A DNA stretch of 54,399 nt. Origin: Dehalococcoidia bacterium (lineage in GTDB: Bacteria; Chloroflexota; Dehalococcoidia; UBA2979). The notes below the pieces were generated by a model. The model made no database searches. It saw nothing but the letters and a program-made list of their open reading frames with translations, and was not told where the DNA came from. Both the position numbers and the translations under genes were made by a program. This document shows, in pieces, positions 8,114 to 17,716 of this stretch. The stretch spans positions 1 through 54,399 of the forward strand of contig WHSU01000020.1 in assembly GCA_009379925.1 (NCBI GenBank), in the 5' to 3' direction. Position 1 is the first letter of the stretch, and every line of letters begins with the position of its first letter.

Positions 8114-9976
8114 GTGAGTAGCCCGTCCGTCATGCACCAGGTCCGGACGCTGCCTGAGCGGCCCGGCGTCTACATCATGCGTGACGCCAGCGGCGATGTG
8201 ATCTACATCGGCAAGGCGACGCGTTTGCGTGACCGTGTCCGTTCGTACTTCGGGTCGTCACGCAGCCTCGAGCCGAAAGTGCGGGCGCTGGCGGAGCAAG
8301 TCGCCACCATCGACCACGTCGTGACGCGCAACGAGGCGGAGGCGTTGCACCTGGAGGCGACGCTGGTGAAGCGTCACCAGCCGGCGCACAACGTCCGGCT
8401 GAAGGACGACAAGCACTATCCGTACCTGAAGGTCGACGTCCAGAATCCGTGGCCGCGCGTCACCATCACCCGGCGTGTCGAGAACGACGGCGCGCGCTAC
8501 TTCGGACCATACGCCTCGGCCGGGTCGGTGCGACGCACGCTCGATGTGGTGAAGAAGCTGTTCCCGTGGCGCTCGTGCACGAAGGAGATCACCGGGACCG
8601 ACCCGCGGCCCTGCCTCGATTACTTCATCAAGCGCTGCATCGCGCCGTGCACGGCTTACTGCACGCCGGAGGAGTACGCCGAGGTGATCCGGGAGACGAT
8701 CCTCTTCCTGGAAGGCCGTTCGGGCGAGGTGCTGCGACACGTTAACGCGGATATGCAACGCGCCTCGGAGGCGCTCGAGTTTGAGCGTGCGGCGCGCCTG
8801 CGTGACCAGGCGGAGGCGATCCGCCGCGTGACCGAGCGCCAGCAGATGGCGACGACCACGCCCCTCGACGCGGACGTGCTCGGCCTGGCGCGGGCGGACG
8901 ACGAAGCGTGCGTGCAGATCTTCTTCGTGCGCGGCACTGTGGTGGCCGACACCGACTCGTTCATGCTCGACGGTACGCAGGACTGGAGCGACGCGGAAGT
9001 GCTCTCGGCCTTCGTCGCGCAGTTCTACGAGTCCGCCACGTATGTGCCGCGCCACGTCCTGCTGTCGGCCAGTCCGGCCGACAGCGAGCAACTGCTCGAC
9101 CTGCTGCGCGAGCGTCGAGGCGGCGCCGTTGAGCTGACGGCCCCCGTGCGCGGCGACCGACGGGCACTGGTGACTAGCGCCGAGGACAACGCACGGCAGG
9201 CGCTGGTCATGCATCACGCGCGCTGGGTGGCGGACCGCGGCAAGACCGAGACGGCGCTCGCCATGTTGCAAGACGAACTGGACCTGCCACACCCGCCGCA
9301 GCGCATCGAGTGCTACGACATCTCCACGATCCAGGGCACGAACACGGTCGCCTCCATGGTGGTGTTCGAGGGCGGCCAGCCGCGCACGGACCAGTACCGG
9401 CGTTTCCGCGTGAAGACCGTGGACGGCCAGGATGACTTCGCCTCGATGCGCGAGGTGCTGGGCCGGCGCTTCAAGCAGGTCGCTGAGCGTCGACGCCGCG
9501 AGCTGGCCGGCGAGCAGGTGGAAGCGCCCGAAGAACCGTCGCCGTGGGACGCCGTCCCCGACCTCGTCATCATCGACGGCGGCAAGGGGCAACTGGGCGC
9601 CGTGCTGGACGTGATGCGGGACCTGGGCCTGCGCGACGTGCCGGTGTGCGGGCTGGCCAAACGCGAGGAGGAGATCTTCGTCGCCGATGTCTCGGAGTCG
9701 ATCCGGTTGCCGCGCGACTCGGAGGCGCTCTACCTCGTGCAGCGCATCCGCGACGAGGCGCACCGCTTCGCGGTGACATATCACCGCAAGCTGCGGGGCA
9801 AGTCCGCGACGCAGTCCGTGCTCGACTCGGTCCCGGGCATCGGCCCGAAGCGCAAGCGCGCGCTGCTCCGGAAGTACGGCTCCGTGAAGGGGATCCGCGA
9901 GGCGAGCGTGGACGATGTGGCGGCGACGGTGGGTTTTACGCGCGCGCTGGCCGAGTCCGTCAAACGCTCGTTATAG
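8114..9976 (+). CDS. uvrC: UvrABC nucleotide-excision repair subunit C
   Basis: 620 residues, the normal length. The N-terminal GIY-YIG nuclease (GVYIMRDASGDVIYIGKA) makes the 3' incision; the Cys-containing region CTKEITGTDPRPCLDYFIKRCIAPC and the UVR motif (HVNADMQRASEALEFERAARL, about 205-240) that binds UvrB follow; the RNase H-like endonuclease half (DISTIQGTNTVASMVVFE, PDLVIIDGGKGQL) makes the 5' incision; and tandem helix-hairpin-helix motifs (VLDSVPGIGPKRKRALL) bind DNA at the C-terminus. uvrA and uvrB are not in the window. GTG start at 8114; ATG at 8132 is a less likely alternative. Confidence 0.97.
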   Translation: MSSPSVMHQVRTLPERPGVYIMRDASGDVIYIGKATRLRDRVRSYFGSSRSLEPKVRALAEQVATIDHVVTRNEAEALHLEATLVKRHQPAHNVRLKDDKHYPYLKVDVQNPWPRVTITRRVENDGARYFGPYASAGSVRRTLDVVKKLFPWRSCTKEITGTDPRPCLDYFIKRCIAPCTAYCTPEEYAEVIRETILFLEGRSGEVLRHVNADMQRASEALEFERAARLRDQAEAIRRVTERQQMATTTPLDADVLGLARADDEACVQIFFVRGTVVADTDSFMLDGTQDWSDAEVLSAFVAQFYESATYVPRHVLLSASPADSEQLLDLLRERRGGAVELTAPVRGDRRALVTSAEDNARQALVMHHARWVADRGKTETALAMLQDELDLPHPPQRIECYDISTIQGTNTVASMVVFEGGQPRTDQYRRFRVKTVDGQDDFASMREVLGRRFKQVAERRRRELAGEQVEAPEEPSPWDAVPDLVIIDGGKGQLGAVLDVMRDLGLRDVPVCGLAKREEEIFVADVSESIRLPRDSEALYLVQRIRDEAHRFAVTYHRKLRGKSATQSVLDSVPGIGPKRKRALLRKYGSVKGIREASVDDVAATVGFTRALAESVKRSL

Positions 9977-10282
9977 CCCCCCACACCAGTCAAAACACCG
10001 GGCATCCACACGCCTCGGCGTGAACTCTTGAGCCTAGCGCGCAGGCTGGCGACCCTAGGCGTCCAGCGCGCGGCCCATCGTCTCAGCCCGCACCTGGCGG
10101 GCGTTGACGTGCGCGTTATGTAGACACACGCCGCCCCGGCGGGCTATACGTGTAGCGCGCGGTTGGCCATGGAGGGCCACCCGCGATCCGGCCGGCCCTT
10201 GCTACGTGTGTATACTTCCGTCGCTTCGGAACCGGGCCGTCCGTCATCCACACCGCACTACGCGGAGAGGCAGGAGGCCGAG
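9977..10282. other. Intergenic region between uvrC and the recombinase gene
   Basis: 306 bases without a gene. It holds a perfect hairpin CACGCC-TC-GGCGTG (10009-10022), a plausible end for uvrC transcripts, and a weak promoter candidate TAGACA (10121-10126), 18 bases, TATACG (10145-10150). A second isolated -10, TATACT, lies at 10211-10216. Either could drive the downstream gene; neither has a good partner hexamer. Confidence 0.35.
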
Positions 10283-11194
10283 GTGAACGATCGGGTCGAG
10301 GCGTTCCTGCACTACCTGTCCGCGGAGCGTGGCGCCTCCAAGAACACCATCGACGCCTACCGGAACGATCTGGGCGGATTCCGTCGCTTCGCCACCGAGC
10401 GAGGCGGGAACGGCCACAACCCCGGCCCGGCGTCCATCGACCGGCAGCTGATCCTCGACTACATGACGGACCTCAACCAGCGCAGTTACGCGAAGGCGAC
10501 CGTGGCGCGCAAGGTCGCGGCGGTGAAGTCCTTCTGCGCCTTCCTGCTGGACCACGGCGACCTCACCTCGAACCCCACGACGCAAATCGACTCACCTCGC
10601 GCGCCCAAGCCGGTGCCCAAGCCGCTGACGACCGAGGAGGTGGATGCCCTGCTCCGCGAGCCACTGAAGTTCGACACGCCCGAGGCGGGGCGCGACGCGG
10701 CGATGCTGGAGCTGATGTACGCCACGGGCATGCGGGTGACGGAACTCGTCTCGCTCAACCTCGACAGCCTGCACCTGGACCCGCCGCCGTCCTACGTGCG
10801 CTGCGTGGGGAAGGGCGCCAAGGAGCGCGACATCCCCGTCCATCAGCAGGCCGTGCAGTCGTTGACTACCTACCTCGATGTGGCGCGAGGCGCCCTGCTG
10901 AAGAACCGGCCACAGTCGGCCCTGTTCGTGAACCGCCGCGGCGAACGGCTGACCCGGCAGGGATTCTGGCTGATCCTGAAGAACTATGCGGGCTCGGCGG
11001 GCATCGAGAGCCACGTGACCCCGCACACACTGCGCCACTCCTTCGCCACGCACCTGCTGCGCGGTGGCGCCTCGGTGCGCGACGTGCAGGAGCTGCTGGG
11101 CCACGCCAACGTCTCCACGACACAGGTGTACACGCAGCTGGCCGACGAGCACCTCCGCGAGGTCTACGATAACGTCCACCCGCGCGCCCGGTAG
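10283..11194 (+). CDS. xerC: Tyrosine recombinase XerC/XerD type
   Basis: 303 residues with the SAM-like N-terminal DNA-binding domain (FLHYLSAERGASKNTIDAYR) and the catalytic domain carrying the full set of active-site residues: Arg151 (TGMRVTEL), Lys177 (GKGAKER), His248 and Arg251 (HTLRHSF), His274 (LLGHAN) and Tyr283 (TQVYTQ). It should resolve chromosome dimers at dif. The start is GTG at 10283 with a perfect AGGAGG five bases upstream; the frame is open further upstream but lacks a ribosome-binding site. Length and context (uvrC, GNAT, eno) argue for the housekeeping enzyme rather than a phage integrase. XerC and XerD cannot be told apart here. Confidence 0.92.
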   Translation: MNDRVEAFLHYLSAERGASKNTIDAYRNDLGGFRRFATERGGNGHNPGPASIDRQLILDYMTDLNQRSYAKATVARKVAAVKSFCAFLLDHGDLTSNPTTQIDSPRAPKPVPKPLTTEEVDALLREPLKFDTPEAGRDAAMLELMYATGMRVTELVSLNLDSLHLDPPPSYVRCVGKGAKERDIPVHQQAVQSLTTYLDVARGALLKNRPQSALFVNRRGERLTRQGFWLILKNYAGSAGIESHVTPHTLRHSFATHLLRGGASVRDVQELLGHANVSTTQVYTQLADEHLREVYDNVHPRAR

Positions 11195-11270
11195 CGCGCG
11201 GGCCCGTCCATCTCCCCGTGGGGCGCAAGGCATTGCGCCCCCTTCGTTTGTGAGTCCTCGGCCGCCCCCA

Positions 11271-11276
11271 TACCGT
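11271..11276 (+). promoter_or_regulatory. Leaderless -10 element of the GNAT gene
   Basis: TACCGT ends six bases before the ATG at 11283; no Shine-Dalgarno sequence is present. Confidence 0.4.
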
Positions 11277-11282
11277 GCACGG

Positions 11283-11873
11283 ATGAGCGGTCCCGCCTTC
11301 CCCGAGGTGATCGAGACGGACCACTACCGGCTGAGGCGACTCCAGCCGTCCGACGCCGGCGCGTTGCTGGAGCACTTCTCCCACCCGGAGGTGACGCGCT
11401 ACCTCGATATCGACCCGCTCACCGACCTGGCGGGGGCCATCGAGATCGTCGAGTGGGCCACGCGCCTGTTCGACGATGGCGCGGGGATCCGATGGGCGAT
11501 CCTGGACGGTCGCGGGGAAGAGCTCCTGGGCACATGCGGCTTCAACACCGTCGTCCGGGAGCGTGCGTCGCGTGGCGAGGTTGCGTACGACCTCAAGCGG
11601 GCGTGGTGGGGGCGGGGCGTCATGCGCGAAGTGATGCCCGCGCTGCTCTCGACCGGCTATGACGCGGCGGCACTCAACCGGCTGGAAGCGTTCGTCACAC
11701 CCGGAAACGTCCGCTCGACACGGCTGCTGGAGCGGCACGGCTTCCGGCTCGAGGGCCGCCTCCGCGAGTACGCACGTTGGCGCGGCCGGGACTGGGACCA
11801 GTTGTTGTTCGTGCTGATCCGCTCTGACTGGGTGGGCGGTCACCAGAAACAGGACGAGGCGCATGGCGGATAG
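11283..11873 (+). CDS. GNAT N-acetyltransferase, RimJ/RimL-like
   Basis: 196 residues. The layout matches the RimJ/RimL branch of GNAT proteins: ETDHYRLRRLQPSDAGALLEHF at the N-terminus, EVAYDLKRAWWGRGVMREVM, where RGVM stands in for the acetyl-CoA pyrophosphate-binding Q/RxxGxG/A loop, and the RLEAFVTPGNVRSTRLLERHGFRLEGRLRE block. Members acetylate N-termini of ribosomal proteins or small amines using acetyl-CoA. The ATG follows a TACCGT hexamer by six bases with no ribosome-binding site, so the mRNA is probably leaderless. Substrate unknown. Confidence 0.85.
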   Translation: MSGPAFPEVIETDHYRLRRLQPSDAGALLEHFSHPEVTRYLDIDPLTDLAGAIEIVEWATRLFDDGAGIRWAILDGRGEELLGTCGFNTVVRERASRGEVAYDLKRAWWGRGVMREVMPALLSTGYDAAALNRLEAFVTPGNVRSTRLLERHGFRLEGRLREYARWRGRDWDQLLFVLIRSDWVGGHQKQDEAHGG

Positions 11874-11936
11874 CGCCGTCCTCCGCGGTTGTCCGCGCTC
11901 CCGTGCCGGGGCATGATCCGTCATGGCTCTCGTTGA

Positions 11937-14176
<2,240 letters not shown>

Positions 14177-14185
14177 CAACCTCGA

Positions 14186-14207
14186 CCGCTCGCTGCGCTT
14201 CGAGCGG
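14186..14207. terminator. Stem-loop after the eno operon
   Basis: CCGCTCG (14186-14192) pairs with CGAGCGG (14201-14207) around an eight-base loop, ten bases after the stop of the preceding gene. There is no T-run, so a factor-independent role is uncertain. Confidence 0.4.
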
Positions 14208-14248
14208 GGTGTCCGACGAATGATTTACGCGATCGATACGGCGGCTTC

Positions 14249-14277
14249 CGGACAGCGGGGGCCGCGCCGGATAAAAT
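14249..14277 (+). promoter_or_regulatory. Probable gap promoter
   Basis: A strong -10, TAAAAT (14272-14277, within GGATAAAATC), stands out in GC-rich surroundings; CGGACA (14249-14254) lies 17 bases upstream as a weak -35. The predicted leader to the ATG at 14351 is about 65 bases and contains the ribosome-binding site GAAGGGGT. Confidence 0.45.
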
Positions 14278-14350
14278 CGGCGCGGGCGCCTCGTGCGGGG
14301 CGCAGCGCGAGGCGGACGGCAGCCGTCCGGCGCTCGAAGGGGTAGCCGCA

Positions 14351-15364
14351 ATGACGCTTCGAGTCGGGATCAACGGGTTCGGCCGCACCGGCCGGCAGGC
14401 GTTCCGGGCATGGTTCGAGCGGCACCGCGACGACTTCGAGATCGTCGCCATCAACCGCGGACCGGTCCACGTGCGCACGCATCTGCTGCGCTACGACTCG
14501 GACTATGGTCGCTTCCCGGCGGAGATCGTGGACGGCACCGACTCCTTCACCGTCGACGGGCAGGAGGTGAAGGTCTTCAACGCCAACAAGCCCGAGGAGA
14601 TCCCCTGGGGTGACGCGGACGTGGACCTCGTGATCGAGTCCACCGGCCAGTTCCGCGACCGCGCCGGCGCCAGCGGCCACCTGCACGACAGCGTGAGGAA
14701 GGTCCTGATCTCCTCCCCCGCGAAGGGCGAGGACTGGACCGTCATCATGGGCGCCAACCACGAGGGGTACGAGCCGGCGAAACACCACGTGATCTCGGCC
14801 GGGTCCTGCACCACGAACTGCGTGGTGCTCGCGGCAAAGGTGCTGCACGAGTCCTTCGGCATCAAGCGCGGCTTCATGTCCACGATCCACGCCTACACGG
14901 GCGACCAGAACCTGGTGGACAACTCGCACAAGGACCTGCGGCGCGCGCGGGCCGCCGCCCTGAACATCGTCCCCACGTCGTCGGGCGCGTCGGCAGCCGT
15001 CGGGCAGATCATCCCGGAGCTGACCGGCAAGTTCGACGGCATGGCGTACCGCGTCCCCACGCCGACCGTGTCCGTGGTCGACCTCGTCACCGACCTGGAC
15101 GACCGCCCCTCGGCGGGCGAGATCAACGAGGCGTTCCTGAGTGCCGCGGAGGGGCCGCTGAAGGGCTTCCTCTTCTACGAGCGCGACGAACTCGTCTCGA
15201 TGGACTTCAAAGGGCACCCCGGCTCCGCTATCTTCGACGCTCCGTCGACGATGGTCGTGGACGGTGACATGGCCAAGACCATGACCTGGTACGACAACGA
15301 GTGGGGCTACTCGTGCCGCCTGACGGATGTCTGCGCGCTGATCGCGGAGCGCGGGCTCGCCTGA
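14351..15364 (+). CDS. gap: Glyceraldehyde-3-phosphate dehydrogenase, type I
   Basis: 337 residues. Oxidises glyceraldehyde-3-phosphate to 1,3-bisphosphoglycerate, or runs in reverse. Rossmann motif GINGFGRTGR, catalytic Cys153 in SAGSCTTN, His180 in STIHAYTGDQ, NIVPTSSGAS, and the C-terminal WYDNEWGYSCR are intact. At the position after VAIN, where NAD-dependent enzymes carry an Asp that contacts the adenosine ribose, this protein has Arg36 (AINRGP); loss of that acidic residue is usually associated with relaxed or NADP preference (inference). ATG start with GAAGGGGT upstream. The following gene overlaps its 3' end. Confidence 0.97.
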   Translation: MTLRVGINGFGRTGRQAFRAWFERHRDDFEIVAINRGPVHVRTHLLRYDSDYGRFPAEIVDGTDSFTVDGQEVKVFNANKPEEIPWGDADVDLVIESTGQFRDRAGASGHLHDSVRKVLISSPAKGEDWTVIMGANHEGYEPAKHHVISAGSCTTNCVVLAAKVLHESFGIKRGFMSTIHAYTGDQNLVDNSHKDLRRARAAALNIVPTSSGASAAVGQIIPELTGKFDGMAYRVPTPTVSVVDLVTDLDDRPSAGEINEAFLSAAEGPLKGFLFYERDELVSMDFKGHPGSAIFDAPSTMVVDGDMAKTMTWYDNEWGYSCRLTDVCALIAERGLA

Positions 15365-16209
15365 CCCGCGTCCTCGCATTCGCTTTACTCGCGGCGACCC
15401 TCGGCTTCGCCGCGTGCGGCACGGCCGAGCGCACCGTGACCTCCACCGGGCAAGTGCCGCTGCCGTCCGCGCCGGGCAAGTTCCAGTTCTCCGTGGCCTG
15501 GAGCTCGGACGAGCACGGCATGGGCGGCACCGGCCGCGCCGCCACGCCCGATGACCCGTGGGTGCGCGAGTGCTGGGAGGCCGCGCGCATCGACGCACCC
15601 GTGCCGCGGGCCTGCCTCTCGCGTGAGGTGCTGTTCGCCGAGACCGGCTCGATGGCCGCCTCACCGTGGGCGTCCTTCGGCCTGATCCTCGCGGTGCTTG
15701 CCGCCGTCGGCGTGATCGCGATGCGTTTCGTGGGCCGCGTCCCGCGCATCGCGAGGGCTGTCCCGGTCACGCTCGCGGGTGCGGGCGCTAGTGCGGGGAC
15801 AGGTGCGGGCAGTGCGCCGCTCACGGCTGCGGTGCGGCGGGCCACCGACGACAAGGCGCGCTTCGGAGCGGCCAATGCGGCGCTCATGCGCTTCACGGAA
15901 CCCGGCTACGGCCGCCGGTTGTTCTGGCGGGGCGCCCTCGCTGGCCTCGCGTGGGTGCTGGCGTTGGGCTTCACGGTCGGCTTCGTGACGGCGGGCGAGT
16001 GGGGGATGCTCGCCAGCCTGCTGCTGCTACTCGCCGTGATCGTCGCGTACCTCGCGGCGACATTGCTCACGGACAACCTCACCAACGTCGTCCACATCCG
16101 CGCGCTGTTCGCGCTTGGCGTCGCGACCGGCTTCATCCTGGGCGCGGTGGCCGGCTCGGTCGTGCTGGACCCGCTCATCGAGTGGGACGGCGTGCAATGG
16201 CTCTTCTGA
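15301..16209 (+). CDS. Membrane lipoprotein of unknown function
   Basis: Up to 302 residues. A positively charged N-terminal region (RGARARLTR) is followed by a hydrophobic stretch and the lipobox GFAAC, an extracytoplasmic segment of ~80 residues, a transmembrane span (FGLILAVLAAVGVIAMRFV), a cytoplasmic loop, and three further spans (about residues 205-300). The start is uncertain: GTG at 15301 or 15313 lies inside gap, since no ATG or GTG occurs between the gap stop and the signal peptide; CTG at 15361 would fit the signal peptide best but is a rare start. Translation is probably coupled to gap. Function not recognised. Confidence 0.65.
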   Translation: MGLLVPPDGCLRADRGARARLTRVLAFALLAATLGFAACGTAERTVTSTGQVPLPSAPGKFQFSVAWSSDEHGMGGTGRAATPDDPWVRECWEAARIDAPVPRACLSREVLFAETGSMAASPWASFGLILAVLAAVGVIAMRFVGRVPRIARAVPVTLAGAGASAGTGAGSAPLTAAVRRATDDKARFGAANAALMRFTEPGYGRRLFWRGALAGLAWVLALGFTVGFVTAGEWGMLASLLLLLAVIVAYLAATLLTDNLTNVVHIRALFALGVATGFILGAVAGSVVLDPLIEWDGVQWLF

Positions 16210-16943
16210 CAGACCGCGTGGCCGTCCTCTTCGACCTGGACGACACGCTCATCGACTTCAGTGGCAATACCGTGGCGGCGTGGCGGGACGCCTCGATGCT
16301 GGCCGCCGACCGGCTGCCGGGGCTGGACCAGCAGCGGTTCGTCGAGGCCATTGAGCAGACGCGCGAGTGGTACTGGTCCGACCCCGACCGCCACACCGAG
16401 GGCCGCCGCGACCTCCGTGTCGCCAGTGCGGAGATCGTGCGCGTGGCAATGGAGGGCATGGGCGTGCGCCCGCCGCCCGAGTTGCCTCGTCAGGTGGCCG
16501 ACTACTATCGCGACCTGCGTGATGACGGCCAGAGCCTGGTCCGCGGCGCCCGCGAGCTACTCGAGCGCTACTGCGCCGAGGGCCGCCCGCTGGCGCTGGT
16601 GACCAACGGCAGCACCTCCGACCAGCGCGCCAAGATCGACCGCTTTGACCTCGAGCGCTACTTCGACCACATCCAGATCGAGGGCGAGTTCGGGCTCGGC
16701 AAGCCGCACGAGCCGGTCTACCGCGCCGCCCTCGACGCGCTCGGCGTCCCCGCCGAGGAGGCGTGGTTCGTGGGCGACAACCTCGAGTGGGACGTGGCCG
16801 CCCCGCAGCGCCTGGGGATGCGCGCGGTCTGGGTCGACCTCGCGCGCACGGGCGCCGCTCCGCCGCCGGTGGTCCCGGACCGCATGATCGAGGGCGTGTG
16901 GGAGCTATTGGAGCCTGCGCCGGGGCTGGAGGCTGCGGACTAG
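16197..16943 (+). CDS. HAD-superfamily hydrolase, subfamily IA
   Basis: 248 residues. HAD motifs are in order: I, LFDLDDTLID (nucleophile and acid/base Asp); II, LVTNGSTSDQ; III, the lysine in GLGKPHEPVY; IV, VGDNLEWDV. A helical cap lies between motifs I and II. Such enzymes dephosphorylate small phosphometabolites. The ATG at 16197 overlaps the end of the membrane lipoprotein gene by 13 bases, making a likely gap-lipoprotein-HAD operon; a detoxifying role for glycolytic side products is possible but not shown. Confidence 0.87.
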   Translation: MALLTDRVAVLFDLDDTLIDFSGNTVAAWRDASMLAADRLPGLDQQRFVEAIEQTREWYWSDPDRHTEGRRDLRVASAEIVRVAMEGMGVRPPPELPRQVADYYRDLRDDGQSLVRGARELLERYCAEGRPLALVTNGSTSDQRAKIDRFDLERYFDHIQIEGEFGLGKPHEPVYRAALDALGVPAEEAWFVGDNLEWDVAAPQRLGMRAVWVDLARTGAAPPPVVPDRMIEGVWELLEPAPGLEAAD

Positions 16944-17265
16944 CCAGAGCCTTTGGCTTTAGATCTCCCGCTCAAGGTGATCCGGGCAGCACCCGCGTCG
17001 GTGCGACTGGAGGATCGTGAGGGAGTCGCTCGGTTCTTTCGGTATCACGCGGTCGAGATGGTCCGGGCACCGGCCGCGACGTCCGGCCTGCAGATACTCA
17101 AGCGAAGTGAACGTCGGCCGAGTCGGTTCGTGCGGGTCACCCATCGCCGGCTCCAGTCCCCGATCCACTCTAGGGGGACTTCAACGTCCGATCTCGCTCT
17201 CAAGCCGCGAGTTGACGATGAGCCCATACGATCGACATGGTCACTCAGCATCCCCGGAGCCACCG
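16944..17265. repeat. Intergenic region with an imperfect 44-bp direct repeat
   Basis: 322 bases without a recognised gene. Units at 16969-17012 and 17050-17093 match at 31 of 44 positions, sharing cores such as TCCGGGCA. Read on the minus strand (frame open 16959-17168), both encode a similar peptide ending CPDHL(D/E)R, suggesting a decayed or very small repeat-containing coding sequence. The rest shows no promoter or hairpin I can support. Confidence 0.4.
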
Positions 17266-17655
17266 ATGTCCACCACACCGAACGAGATCCACGCCTTCGT
17301 CGCCGAGTATCCCGAGGTGGTGCGCGCGACCGTCGAGCGGTTGCGCGACGTGGTGCTGGCGGCGTTGCCGCAGGCGGAGGAGCGATTGCAGGCCGGGTAC
17401 CGCAACATCGTCTACGGCTCCGGCCAGTACGGCAGCGGCGCGATGGGCGTCGCCTACATCGCGCCGTTCAAGGACTCGGTGAACATCGGGTTCATGCGCG
17501 GCGCCGACTTGCCCGACCCGCGCGCGCTGCTCGAGGGTACGGGGAAGCAGATGCGCCACATCAAAGTGCGTTCGCCCGAAGACGTCGACCGGCTGGAGCG
17601 TCCGATTGCCTCACTGCTGACGGTCTCCGCGACGCTGGGCACCATCGAGGGGTAA
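17266..17655 (+). CDS. DUF1801 (YdhG-like) domain protein
   Basis: 129 residues resembling the DUF1801/YdhG family: an N-terminal helix ending in RATVERLRDVVLAALPQAEERLQ, a Gly/Tyr-rich strand region (YGSGQYGSGAMGVAYIAPFKDSVNIGF) and a C-terminal KVRSPEDVDRLERPIASLL helix. The biochemical role of the family is not established; some members bind iron-related proteins. The start is ATG at 17266 with CCGGAG eight bases upstream; the longer frame upstream lies in the repeat region. It is monocistronic by spacing. Confidence 0.75.
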   Translation: MSTTPNEIHAFVAEYPEVVRATVERLRDVVLAALPQAEERLQAGYRNIVYGSGQYGSGAMGVAYIAPFKDSVNIGFMRGADLPDPRALLEGTGKQMRHIKVRSPEDVDRLERPIASLLTVSATLGTIEG

Positions 17656-17704
17656 CGGAGCGGCGGTCGTGCCCGTCCGATGGCGGTGGCCGCTCGGCGG
17701 CCCG

Positions 17705-17710
17705 TACAAT
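17705..17710 (+). promoter_or_regulatory. Leaderless -10 element of ffh
   Basis: TACAAT ends six bases before the ATG at 17717; no Shine-Dalgarno precedes it. This is the closest match to the -10 consensus among the leaderless-type sites in the window. Confidence 0.55.
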
Positions 17711-17716
17711 CAGGCG

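Noticed and set aside
10211..10216. TATACT upstream of the xerC-type gene as an extended -10 promoter.
   Set aside because: The TG of an extended -10 is one base off and there is no -35 at 16-18 bases; kept only as an isolated hexamer.
10283..11194. Tyrosine recombinase as an integrase of a mobile element.
   Set aside because: Length, motif set and neighbours fit housekeeping XerC/XerD; no excisionase, repeats or phage genes are nearby.
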